Assembly (NCBI RefSeq): GCF_040412425.1
Contig: NC_089781.1
Location: forward strand, 55,270,813-55,334,812
Length of the DNA stretch: 64,000 bases
Source of the DNA: Macrobrachium rosenbergii
Taxonomy: Eukaryota > Arthropoda > Malacostraca > Decapoda > Palaemonidae
Reading direction: 5' to 3'
The notes beneath the pieces were generated by a model. It was not told where the DNA came from, ran no database searches, and was given only the letters and a program-made list of their open reading frames with translations. Shown here in pieces: positions 1 through 10,942 of this stretch (within the stretch, counting starts at the first letter, position 1; each line of letters starts with the position of its first letter). The position numbers were made by a program, and so were the translations under genes.

Positions 1-846
1 AACGGAGGAAGCATGGATTGGTCGGATAAGGTTCCTAGGAGACTGTCATCGTCCCTAGGGACCAAGCTCAGTCGGCTCTCCTGCGCACTCTGACGGAGTG
101 GCAGGCAGAAAATACGAAGTTGACTCCTTTCAAGGGCAACTTCACAATGTTCGCCCTGGGAGACAACCTGCCCACCCCTTGCTTGAACAAAGTCGCTCTG
201 GCTACGGCCCGAGCATGCTTTGAAGGTAATCCGTTACCGCAGCTGAGGGAAACAGACCCCACTTCCTGGTATTCCCAGGAAGTGATGAGTTCTGGGTGGA
301 CGCTCCGTCCACTTTCACTGTCGGGAAACTGGGCCCCTTCTGTGCTTCCTCACAGTTCAGTGAGCAGCTCCCCAAGCTGCCGGAATCTTTGTTGAAGGCG
401 GAGTTTGATGCCCGGACTAAGTTAGCCCGGTCCTTGAACTCCGTCTGCCTTACGGAAGCTACTGCCGTCTCCTGCGCGGACGAGCCATTCTTTCAGGTCT
501 TGGCTAAGTCCCTGCTAGCTGGCTTTCAGTCTGACCTTTTTCGAGTTCATCATGGCCAGACTGGAATGCAGAAAGTTCATTTTGCCGATGCCACTATCCG
601 CCACGAGCCTAACAAGCTCGTTAAGAGCTCGATCTGGGGCCTAACCTCTTCCCAGAAGAGGAGGTCACGAAATGTTATGGCCGAGGCTACAAGGGCCAAC
701 CAGAGTCTGCGCTCTCGCTGGGGCATTTCTGCCTACAAGCGCAAGACCCCAGAATCTGGCGGCCCCAGACGAGAGGAGGCAAACGTTTCAGGAGGCATAA
801 GAGGCCCCACCATCAGGCGGTAGTTCAAGCCGTCCCGGTCTCGGCA
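1..846 (+). pseudogene. DIRS gag-like region, C-terminal part, frameshifted
   Basis: The clearest stretch is an open frame at 296-823 containing SEQLPKLPESLLKAEFD, LARSLNS, TIRHEPNKLVKSSIWG and NQSLRSRWG. Each has a close counterpart in the gag-like region of the minus-strand element (60403-61155). The first 290 bases match the same protein further upstream in other frames (WSDKVP, PRDQAQS-like), so at least two frameshifts are present. It presumably made the structural protein that packages element RNA. No zinc knuckle is visible in this part. The assignment as gag rests on its position before the reverse transcriptase and on the paired copy, not on a recognised domain. Confidence 0.65.
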
Positions 847-2770
847 GTGGCACAGCCTTCCACCTCCAAGACTCACCCCCAACAGTATGTGCTGGTCCAA
901 CCAGCTCATTCCCTTGCTGCACCCTCGTATGTTGCTTCGCCAGCATACAACCCCACCTATGAGGGCCGTGGATACTTTCACGGCCTTAATAGGGTTGCAA
1001 GGGGGGAAGAGGCAGAGCCCCTCATAGAGGAAAACCCAACACCACCCCAAGAGGAAGGCCTGGACGTGGTAGAGGGAACAAACCCGCTCCCTCCCACTGA
1101 GAGAACTCAGGTAGGTTGTCGCCTGTATTGGTTCAGGGACCAATGGACCTTCAGCCCTTGGGCACACAGCATTGTGTCCAAAGGACTAGGATGGAGCTGG
1201 ATCAAGAACCCTCCTCCTCTAACCAGATTTTACCAGCCACCCACATCAATCCTACAGGATTACGTGACAGAATTGCTCAACAAACAAGCAATAAAGAAAG
1301 TAAGGCACCTAAAGTTTCAAGGCAGGTTATTCACTGTTCCCAAAAAAAGACTCCGATCAGCAAAGAGTGATCCTGGATCTGTCGCGTCTAAATCTCTACA
1401 TAAAATGCGACAAATTTCGCATGCTTACGGTAGCTCAGGTACAAACTCTACTTCCGCGTGGAGCCGTCACCACCTCTATCGATCTTTCAGGCGCTTATTA
1501 TCACGTCCCGATTGCGCGGAACTTCTCTCAGTTCCTCGGTTTCAGACTCGGGAATCAAGCCTACTCCTTCAGGGTCATGCCCTTCGGTCTAAACATTGCG
1601 CCCAGGGTATTCACCAAGCTGGCGGACACGGTAGTGCAACAACTCCGGTCCCGAGGGATATCCCTAGCAGCGTGCATTTAGACGATTGGATAATTTGGGC
1701 ACCAACAGTTCGGAGTGTCAGAAGGCTACGTCCATAGTCATCAACTTCCTGGAGTCGCTGGGTTTTCAACTGAACAGAGAGAAGTCCCGCCTGACTCCGA
1801 GTCCCGGTTTCAGTGGCTGGGTCTCCAGTGGGATCTGTCCTCTCACACGTTATCTCTCCCGCCTCCCAAGAGGAAAGAGATAGCATCTCTCACCAGGAAA
1901 TTTCTCAAAAATCAATCGGCATCCCGCCGATCCCAAGAAAGAGTCCTTGGGTCTCTTCAATTTGCCTCAGTGACGGACCAGCTCTTAAAAGCGAAACTAA
2001 AAGACATAAACAGGGTGTGGCTGAGTCGAGCCAATGTCAAGCTCAGAGACAAGGTCTCCTCTATTCCTCGAATCTTAAAGACAAGACTGCGGCCTTGGAC
2101 CACAGTCAGAGGCCTGTCCAAAACAGTTCGCTTCAATTTCCCCCTCCGGCACTAGTTGTTCACACAGACGCTTCCCTAAGCGGCTGGGGGATATTCACCA
2201 AAACAGAAAGTACAAGGAACGTGGTCCACAATGTTTCAGCAGTTCCATATAAACACCCTGGAAGCTATGGCGGTCTTTCTAACTCTAAAGAAAATCCGCC
2301 CCCCCCAACCGGATTCATATCAGGCTGGTATTGGACAGCGCAGTGGTAGTTCATTGCATCAACAGGGGCGGCTCCAAATCAGGTCGAGTAAACCAAGTAA
2401 TGGTTGCTATCTTCTCCCTGGCGAACAAGCACGGCTGGCACCTGTCAGCCACCCACCTAGCGGGGTGCGGGCGTGGTGGCGGATTCCCTGTCCAGAGCTA
2501 CTCCGTTGGAGACGGAGTGGTCCCTGGACGGGAATCTTTCAAATGGATTTGCCGCCGGGTTCCGGGTTTCCAAGTGGATCTGTTCGCGACGGAGAGCAAC
2601 TTCAAGCTCCCCTGTTACGTGGCCCCGAACCTGGACCCTCAGGCGTACGCCACAGACGCAATGACAGTAGATTGGAACAATTGGGAGAAAATTTATCTGT
2701 TCCCTCCAATAAATTTACTGCTGAAAGTATTACACAAACTCAGGACATTCAAAGGTCAACCAGCCTAGTA
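847..2770 (+). pseudogene. DIRS reverse transcriptase-RNase H polyprotein, multiply frameshifted
   Basis: Reading + across frames gives RT thumb-proximal sequence KGLGWSWIKNPPP and LKFQGRLFTVPKK. These are followed by VILDLSRLN, the first catalytic aspartate region (DLSGAYYHVPIA, where the sister copy has DLSDAYYHVPVA), RVMPFGLNIAPRVFTKL, and the catalytic box HLDDWIIWA near 1675-1703 in a different frame. RNase H follows with VVHTDASLSGWG (2155-2190), FHINTLEAMAVFLTLKK and DSAVVVHCINRGG. After RNase H comes the DIRS-typical block with DLFAT, LPCYVAP, DWNNW and YLFPP, sometimes described as a residual adenine-methyltransferase-like domain. At least five frame changes occur (about 1355, 1680, 1715, 2155-2230, 2330), so no single product can be made from the DNA as given. 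Confidence 0.85.
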
Positions 2771-3891
2771 GCCCCTATTGGCCGAAGAGCAATTGGTTCC
2801 CTCTTCTTCAGGAACTGGGATTGCGGAGTCTTGAGTTCCCAAGCCCATACTGACCCAGACAGTACAAACCAAGACTGTGTCAGCTTCCTCAAGAATTCAG
2901 AATGCCCTAGTTTTATGGACTTTATAAAATTCGCAGCCCAAAAAGGAGCAAACATTGACCCTGTCAACACTCTGTTTTTAGAATCAGATAAAAGAGATTC
3001 TACTCTTAGACAGTATGACTCAGCAGTCAAAAAATTAGCCTCCTTCCTGAAAGCATCTGAAGCCAAAATCATGACGACTAATTTAGGAGTTTCTTTCTTT
3101 AGATCACTGTTTGAGAAAGGCCTTGCTCCGGCCACTATTACCACAGTCAAGTCAGCCCTGAAGAAAGTATTTCTATACGGCTTTAAAATCGACCTTACAG
3201 ATTCCTATTTTTCATCTATCCCCAGAGCATGCGCTCGTCTGAGACCCGTATCACGCCCACATTCTGTTACGTGGTTTCTCAATGACGTCCTTAAGTTAGC
3301 ATCAGAGATGGACAACTTTCATTGCTCTTATCAGGATCTGTTAAGGAAGACTTTATTTCTGATTAGCTTGGCTTCAGGTGCTAGAATCTCAGAGCTATCG
3401 GCTCTCACTAGAGGTGACAATTTTGTGAACTTCCTCCCGTCCTGGAGAGGTCCTCCTTTCCCCTGACCCTAGATTTTTAGCCAAGAACGAAGACCCACAA
3501 GACAGATGGTCTCCTTGGAAGGTGGTGCCCCTTCCTCAAGACCAGTCTTTATGTCCAGTTTATACACTTAAATCTTACCTTTTAAGAACTCCACAGAGTA
3601 AGTCGGGTCCTCTTTTTATCAGGGAGAAAGGTGGTACACTTTAAGCTGAATGCTATAAGACAACAAATTCTGTATTTTATTAAACAGGCCAACCCAGATT
3701 CAGTTCCTAAGGTTCATGATATTCGAGCAGTTGCTACTTCCATTAATTACTTTCATAATATGGACTTCTCAGAACTATCTAAATTTACGGGTTGGAAATC
3801 ACCTCTAGTGTTTAAACGCCACTATTTAAAAAAACTCGAAGCCCTGAAATTTTCTACCATAGCTGTGGGAAGTGTCATCTCCCCACCTTAA
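2771..3891 (+). pseudogene. DIRS tyrosine recombinase, two frameshifts
   Basis: The N-terminal core-binding part is recognisable as FMDFIKFAAQKGANIDP, STLRQYDSAVKKLASFL and SALKKVFLYGFKIDL. The catalytic part contains the first arginine in LASGARISEL (about 3370-3400), then HDIRAVATSINYFH (H-x-x-R, about 3716-3757), GWKSPLVFKRHYL with the late tryptophan and the presumed nucleophilic tyrosine near 3825. Tyrosine recombinases integrate circular DIRS DNA without target-site duplication. The frame changes near 3444 and again near 3630, so the gene is broken although all catalytic residues can be found. The same two regions are also broken in the minus-strand sister. Confidence 0.88.
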
Positions 3892-4436
3892 CTAATCATA
3901 TCCTTATCCTATCCTTTCCCCCCCGCCCGCCTGCCTCATTTACTTCTCTGCTTATCCTCCTGGTTGATCATGCCTCACTGCCTGGCTCCTCATATTGATG
4001 TATCTTGTCTCTGTTGAGTGGAAACTGTAATCTGACATGTTATGATTGTTTTTTCTTGTGGGGTACTGGGCGGTTTTTATTTTGCTCCATGTACCCCAGA
4101 TATATGTATATGTGCTGTATATGTTATTTTTCATTGATTTTGTCTCTTACGTGTTTAGCCTAAGTTTACGTGTGTAGCTTTAAGATTGTATATGCATTTA
4201 TCTTATGCACATTTCATGTTTCAATATGCTTTAGTAATGTTAAGATTTTTGGGGCCTCTTCCCGTCGTGCGGGACTTCCCCACTTTTCATTGTATTAAGT
4301 TTTGATGTGCCTTAGGTTTAGTATTCTTGCTACATGTAAGAGATTCCCTGATTAAAATTATTTTCGTAATTTATGTTTTTTTCAGATTACCCTCTTTTCC
4401 TCGTAGTTGCAGCCTTGGCATGATTCTCTATCACTA

Positions 4437-4915
4437 TTTCACCGGCTGACACGGGACTGAACTCAGAAAGGGATTTTGACAAAGGAAAAATCTATTTCTG
4501 AGGAAGGTCCCGTGTCACCCAGTGACCCTCCCCTGACTCACCTAGTACTCCCCTACTTGCACATGCCAAGTCTGGGGTTAGTGCTAGCATGGAATGAGGT
4601 AGGTGGCGCTGGTGTCGCCGTCCTGGCGGGTGTTGAGTGTAGGGGCTGTAACGGCTCACCGCTCTGTTCGGGGTTTTGATAAGGAGAGATCTTTCGAGTA
4701 TGTTTCCGTGGTAGTGGTATTTCACTCACCCTTCCTTATACCGGCGTCTTCCTAGAAGGCGCTCGACTGGGGGTAGTAACCCCAGCTTTCCTGAAAGCTC
4801 TTTTTCTCTGGTATATCTAGCATTATTATACCTAGAAATTCGTGCTGTAATGGAATTTCACCGGGTGACACGGGACCTTCCTCAGAAATAGATTTTTCCT
4901 TTGTCAAAATCCCTT
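4437..4915 (+). repeat. DIRS 3' terminal foldback module
   Basis: The block GGGATTTTGACAAAGGAAAA-ATCTATTTCTGAGGAAGGTCCCGTGTCACCC at 4471-4521 recurs as its reverse complement at 4861-4912, forming arms of about 50 bp around a 340-bp centre. The left side is itself a short hairpin: a CACCGGCTGACACGGGAC-like stretch at 4440-4458 pairs with GTCCCGTGTCACCCAGTGA at 4508-4526. A homologous but diverged module lies at the 3' end of the minus-strand DIRS (56741-57200), in the same orientation relative to the element. Known DIRS elements end in inverted repeats and an internal complementary region, and this module probably plays that role. Confidence 0.75.
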
Positions 4916-7900
4916 TTATATTTTTGTACATAAATATCATACAAGTATTATGTCCATTTGCAAAGTCTTTGTCACAAAGACTTTACATGACCTTGAGATG
5001 AGGTTGTTCAGTCGCACTCATTTGATAAAATGAATTCGTTAATGTAATATCAGAGATGTAACTAAGAGTTGTATAAGTGTCATTCTTTGAAAATTACTCT
5101 GTTCACCTCGGAGAAAAGTGCTGGTGCAATCTGTATGTGCATGTAATTACAGCACGTTCAGTTGGTGTACTTTTACAAGACGTGATACCCTTAGTTACTG
5201 TATTTTTCAAAGATGATACCACTGTAGAAAGTGTGTTTAGTTTTTAAGTTTTCATGTTTTTAGGTGTAAAATGAGAATGGAAAATTTGTATTTATATATT
5301 TGCGCATAAATACGATACAAAAGCAGTACAGTTACTTTATTACAGTATATCTCTCTCTCTCTCTCTCTCATTCGTAGTTACCACTCAAACATACTTTTAC
5401 AACTTATTATTTCTCTGTACGTCATTACCTGTACAGTATATAATTTTAAATTGATTGAATTTTACCTGCACTGTACTACCTTCTATGAATATTATGTACA
5501 CATGTTTTCAATATTTTATGGAATTATAATTTTGTTATGACTGACACATGACGTTTTGCCTAGTGACGCAAAGAAAACGGCTTTTACTCTAAGTGACAAA
5601 GAAAACGCCATCCCATGAATTAGGGGTAACATTAGTATACGTACGCACCTACTGTAAATGCGCTATTATGAAACTGTGCAGTACTCAATTTTTATGTCAG
5701 CCTTTTACTGTATTCCTTTTTTAAGGGTAATAAGCTAAATTTTAAATAAAATTACACTAACTTTAGTTCATTTAAAAGTCAGCTTAATACTTTGGGAGCA
5801 CGATTAGGGTCATATTTAGTATTTAAACACTGGAAATAAACATTTGTTAGCATTTTTAAAGACCATGCCAAACTTACGCGAAAATTCACCTTGCACGAGG
5901 GGCTCCGGAACCTAACCTCGCGTAAGTTCGAGGTATGACTGTACATATAACTTTAAAGGAAAAAACTGCAAAATATCAATGAAACGTTATTTCACACAAA
6001 ATCCATTCATACTGTGCTGAGACTTCGATGTAAAAACCACAGTTCTCTCTGTGTGTCTCTCTCTCCATTTATACTGTGCTGAGACTTCGATGTAAAAACC
6101 ACAGTGTTCTCTCTCTCTCTCTCTCTCTCTCAGTATACATATATATTTAAATGAAAAAATACAGTAATTAGTGAATAAATAGTGTTGTTCTACGTAAAAA
6201 AGCGGATTAGTGATAATTTTAGAGATACGACCCAAAGAAAAATCCGCGGAAATGTGAAACACATAAAACCCCAGGGGGGGACCACCGTACAGGTAAGTTA
6301 ATTAATTATTAATTTTAAAATTTTACTATCTGTTCCTATGGGAATACAATCACTTTCATGATAGGAAACTTACCCATTGTGTGGGAGGTAGTCTGTGTCA
6401 ACTGACTGCAGTTGAATGCCACCCAGAAATGACACGCTCCCTGTTGTGCATGCGAACAAAGGTTGTCATGACTCCTGTAACCTCCTCCTGGTTGGATGAA
6501 AAGGGTGATCCAAGTTGTAAGGCCCTGGACCAGAGTACTTTTCATTAAGGAATGGTACTCCAGTAAGAAAGAACCATCGATGAACTTGTTAAAAGGGAGA
6601 GAGGAGGGAGAAACATCTTTGATATTACACTAAGATTGGATGTTTAAAGTGCTGGTAACTGTACCTAGCCTTAACCAGATTATACTTTGGCCTAGATGCT
6701 GATCCACTATGGAAATAGGGGAAAGTGAGTGTGTCCAGACAACTGTATGTATCCACCAAACTTACCCTTGGCTAAAATACTCAGGCAAGATACTAGTCTG
6801 TCCAGGAAGAGTTGGGTGTCTAGTACACCTGTAGAGCAACCGTCAAAGGTTCCAAGAGAAATCTAAGGCCCTGTGGGTAAAATGTGGAAAAGGATTTCAA
6901 CTATCCAGACTCTTGCCGTCATTGACTAGAAGCACTGCAAAAATCATCCAAAAGGGCTTTGGTTGGTCTTATGACCTGACTTTGTATATCCTCAAATGTG
7001 TGCAAAGGGTGATGTCTTTCTCAGTCAGAGGAATCACAAATTCATCAGATACCTAACAAAGCCAGAGAAGGAAAAATGTTCCTGGACACCTCCTCCTATG
7101 CAGCCTAAGACAAAGAAAAAGGAGACAGTACTCCAGTCTAAGAGCCTGGGTCCTTCATGATGTATCTTTTGGGTCAAACTGGGAGCAAGAGCATCTCATC
7201 TGGAACCCACAATCAAAGTCTTGGCAGGAGGGGTCGTAGGAAAAACTCTAGGACAGGATGCCAGAAAAAATTCCCCGCTACACTTTGCTCAGACTGTGCT
7301 GATCAAATGAGGTCTTGTGAGAGAAGTCTTGAACTAGATTTTGTCCAAGGGCTAGTAAGACACTTGGGTTATGCTGAAAAATTCTAGTTTAACTCCCTTT
7401 TGAAAGAACAATACTACTGATGGTGGAAAAACAAGTCCTAACCAACCTGTAAGTAAGGCTAACACCACCAAGTGGGGATATCCAAGGTCTTTGGACTGAA
7501 AACTGACTTATGGCTGGGAACAAGTCATACACCCTAGCCTGACAGGATCAACACTGCTAACCACCTGACGGAGAAAAAGCGGTCATATAACTTCTGTTAT
7601 CATCACTAGAGAATGGATAAGGGAGCAGAATACTGTAAAGTTCTGTTCTGCCTGGGAAGTACGAGATCAAGCATAAAGGAAAAAAACTCAGCTCAAACCA
7701 GAAAAGCTGGCATTTGAGGGAGTAAGAACTATTCTGTATTAAACTGACCCCAACAAATGAGTTAGTCTGCCAGCCTGATTCTCACTGACACCCAGCATAA
7801 TGGTGTGTTGAACCACCCACTCATGCATCTGCAAATGCAGCTATACAAAGAGTGGGTAAAGACCTCCTCCTCTTTGCCCTGTCAGGTACCCCTACGGTTG

Positions 7901-8680
7901 TGCTGTAACAAAAGCACTCCTGAGTAACCTACCAACTATTCTCATAAACCTGCAAGGAAGCAACCCTTCCCAACATCAAGGAATGCTGACCTAGAGATTA
8001 TGATAATCCTATGGCCAAGAATATTCTGAAAAGTGTTTTAGCTTCCTTCTGACACATCCAAAAACAGATACATTTCTGGCAGGAGATTTCACAGGACACA
8101 CCCAAAGGGATTCTTGTCCCATCACTGCACTAGCACTCATGTCACTTGCACCAAGAAAGAAGGGTGGCAGTAGAGATCCAAGGAAAAAGAGAAGGAATCT
8201 GCCCCTGACGGATGACAGGTGGCCAAGGAGTATCTGCCAATGCCCATCTGATTGTTTCTTCCAAGACAGGAATTGGTACTCTATATACCTCCCTAAATTT
8301 GCCATCCTATGAGCATACCCAGTTACTGTTTGCTAACTGGGTGTGAGATCCAACTTTTAACCTTTTGCTTCATTTGTTTGGGGGAAGTAAGAGGATTCTC
8401 TCCTGTAGCAAAAGCCCAGGAGAACCCCATTGACCACGTCACACTTTTAGCATATGTATATAAAAAGTCTAAGATGACAATCAGGTAGGAACCCAATAAC
8501 CAGCTGTAGGGCTGTGTTAGGTTTAAAGCAGCATTTCTAAGTAACTGCCCTGTCACAGTCAAGAAGAGGAAACCTTAGTTCTGATAGACAGGGATTGCAT
8601 TTCTTGGAACTGTCTAAACATGAAGTTATTCCCTACGATGGGCCATTGCATAACCTGTGCCATTCCATCTAAAGAGAGTA
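4916..8680. other. AT-rich intergenic DNA without recognisable genes
   Basis: No convincing coding region was found. Small items seen are a (CT)n run at 5349-5370, another at 6103-6131, and a direct repeat of about 50 bp at 6003-6060 and 6061-6110 (ACTGTGCTGAGACTTCGATG in both). A solo Tigger-like terminal sequence lies at 5868-5941: read from the minus strand it starts CAGTCATACCTCGAACTTAC and is rich in CTCG pairs. I could not find the partner end of that terminal sequence. Confidence 0.5.
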
Positions 8681-8866
8681 CAGGCAGTCCCTGGTTATCG
8701 GCGGGGGTTCCGTTCCCAATGGCATGACAATACCAGAAAATTGGTGGTAACAGCGCTGATAACCAGGGACTGCTGCCGATAACCGGAGATTGGTGCTGAA
8801 AATCCAGTTGTCGCCATCGTTGGACAAGTGCCCTAAATTGGATCGCCGATAACCGGGGACTGCCTG
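8681..8866. mobile_element. 186-bp Tigger-type MITE
   Basis: The left end CAGGCAGTCCCTGGTTATCG and the right end, reverse-complemented CAGGCAGTCCCCGGTTATCG, form inverted terminal repeats of about 25 bp. Both are bordered directly by TA (8679-8680 and 8867-8868). A second, internal copy of the GATAACC-GGGACTG motif lies near 8755-8790, so the element is a multiple hairpin. TA target duplication and CAG-starting ends are typical of pogo/Tigger-type non-autonomous elements. Confidence 0.85.
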
Positions 8867-10663
8867 TATGTAGTACTCTCTCCTTATTAGCTAGGGTTTA
8901 GAGACCCAACTTCAGTTCCAGTGGCCTTCTCACTCATGAGAAGTACCTGTGAAAACTTTGGGAGCCTGACTGTTCCCTCACAACTTCTACTGACTTTCAT
9001 CATCATCTCTGTACACCTTGCCGGCAAGGTTTGATTCAAGATCTTGGAAAATCTGATGGGAAGATAAGATGGCAATATACTGAAGGGAGGAGGTGGTCTT
9101 AGCTCAACCGCATTTACCTAGAAAGGCAAAGGAGATAATCAGTGCAAATGCAGGACATTCTAGGTCACTCAACTCTTCCTACACTTGGGAGAGTTAGTAA
9201 AATTAGCTTTCATGACATCTGCACACTCAGGTTCCATAGTAGCAAGCTGTTTTTTAATCAAAAAAGGGTTACACGAGTCTTCTGCTTCCTCACTTGTTTC
9301 TGTTCTTGTTCCAACCCAGAAACAACTCTCATCAGAGAAGGCAAAGAACAACCAGCAGTTTTGCAGTCTGAACAGAATTCAGACTTTGAATCCACCACTG
9401 CTCTGCTCCCATACTTGGTCGTAATTGAGTAAGAAGACAAAGGGTAAGAACAAGAATGTGTAATGCCTCTCTCATACGCCATTCTCACACACACAAGGTG
9501 GATGAGATCGAATGAGACTCCTCTCTCGAGTGACAGTGCTTGGATTGCAACTGCTCCACAGAAAGCGCACATGCAGAGTGTGAAGTTGTTGATTACTCTC
9601 TAAGCTGCCCCAAACCCTGAAGGAGAGGGTGATAAACTGTCCCGTTAATAGAACATGTGGTCTGGAGACCATACCTATACCTGCCCTTTTGCAATTCCTC
9701 AGGGATGCCCCAGTGTGGGAAGAGCAAGGGGATACAGATCCAAGTGTAAGCCTGAGGATGCACAAGGGGGATGAGGAGGGAACAGTCTTTTCTTCTAAGT
9801 GGGATGCATAAAGGGAACAGCCCAACCAGAGGTACAATGATCACTCATCGATGATTTGGCAATTCCGGTCACCTGCAACGAGTAGGGGCACACAACAGAA
9901 GTCCTTCTGAACATCTAGAGTGAGGCCTTAGACTTCACCCTTCTTATTCCTCTTAAGTGAAGGAAGCAAGTCTGCCGACAAGGAGGAGAACGAAGACAAT
10001 CTAGACAATGCAACAATGATAGGGTAGGAGGAGTTGAGAAAAATGTTTTTTCCTTTCCACCATAAGGCCTTGTTCATCTTCCACATAAAAAAGCTGGTCT
10101 GGAATGGGAGAAACATTTGCTGGAGGTAGAAACTGGAAGAGCTACTGCAACTGGTGGATTACCTTCCTTAAAGGAGAATGAGAGGGCTCATAAGACAACA
10201 ACTGCCAAGTGTCACATAATTCCTCATCCCCTGATAATATGAAATGAAAAGGGTTTGTCAAAACTGGGTTGGAAGAAAAGAGCTGAGGGGTCTGGTACTG
10301 TCAGAATCTGGCAGACACCTCTCCCCTTCCTCCTCTTACCAAACTTCTCACAGGGAAGAGGACCATCGCATATACAAAACAGGGTAAAGATTGCAGTCTT
10401 TATCCCCACAAAAAGAGTGATACTTATAACAGGGACATAAAGAGACCACACAAATGCATAAGTCCCTCATGTCCCTCACACCAGCATTGGTCATTTTTCT
10501 TATCCATTTGGAAAGAAAACCAAGATAAAGTGACATAAAAATATAACAGAGTACACAGCATAAAAAAAAAATAATCTAATGTGCATGCAAAGGAACAAGA
10601 GTGGCAAGGTACTCATCCAGTCCAACAACCACACAGGACAGACATATGAGTCCATACCTACAT
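8867..10663. other. Unassigned DNA, no supported gene
   Basis: Base composition is more even than in the flanks and several open frames of 60-120 codons occur on both strands. None shows a family motif, splice signals or a second copy in this window. It may be a decayed element. Nothing further can be supported. Confidence 0.4.
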
Positions 10664-10942
10664 AGTTCCTCATTGGATGGGTCGATATTGTACTCGGCTA
10701 GCACTCTCCTATGCCCACGTTCGGTTCTCCAGCCGGCCAATGAAGAATTAGAGGAATTTGTTTCTGGTGATAGAAATTCATTTCTCGGTATAATGTGGTT
10801 CGGATTCCACAGTAAGATGTAGGTCCCGTTGCTAGGTAACCAATTGGTTCTTAGCCACGTAAAATAAGTCTAATCCTTCGGGCCAGCCCTAGGAGCTGTT
10901 AATCAGCTCAGTGGTCTGGTTAAATTAAGATATACTTACTTA
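10664..10942 (+). mobile_element. tRNA-headed SINE, copy 1
   Basis: The copy begins AGTTCCTCATTGGATGG and contains a degenerate tRNA-like head whose B-box-like part is ACGTTCGGTTCTCC (about 10718-10731). The body is nearly identical to the copy at 34353-34632: GAAGAATTAGAGGAATTT, GGTGATAGAAATTCATTTCT, GTGGTTCGGATTCCACA, GTCCCGTTGCTAGGTAACCA and CTAATCCTTCGGGCCAGCC. The tail is AAGATATACTTACTTAAC. Two interspersed copies with a shared body and a Pol III-like head make it a SINE. The A box is poorly preserved here. Confidence 0.8.

Larger units (their letters stand above)
1..4915 (+). mobile_element. DIRS-like retrotransposon, 5'-truncated by the window edge
   Basis: The order is gag remnant, reverse transcriptase-RNase H, a post-RNase H domain, tyrosine recombinase, an AT-rich 3' UTR (3892-4436) and a terminal foldback module (4437-4915). 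This order and the presence of a tyrosine recombinase instead of a DDE integrase define DIRS-type elements. No long terminal direct repeats are seen. All coding parts are related to the minus-strand element at 56740-64000. The right end is placed near 4912-4915 because the foldback ends there with the same GTCAAAATCCCTT sequence at which the sister element ends. The left end is outside the window. Confidence 0.85.

Noticed and set aside
3892..4436. Long terminal direct repeat of a Gypsy-type element after the recombinase
   Set aside because: There is no matching copy upstream and no DDE integrase. Tyrosine recombinase and the foldback end fit DIRS instead.
5868..5941. Complete Tigger-like MITE ending at 5941
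   Set aside because: Only one terminus (CAGTCATACCTCG read on minus) is visible. I could not find the partner within several kilobases.
9258..9844. Possible cysteine-containing protein on minus (CAFCG, FCSDCKTAGC)
   Set aside because: Cysteine spacing matches no family that I know, frames break within about 100 codons, and there are no splice signals. Left as unassigned DNA.
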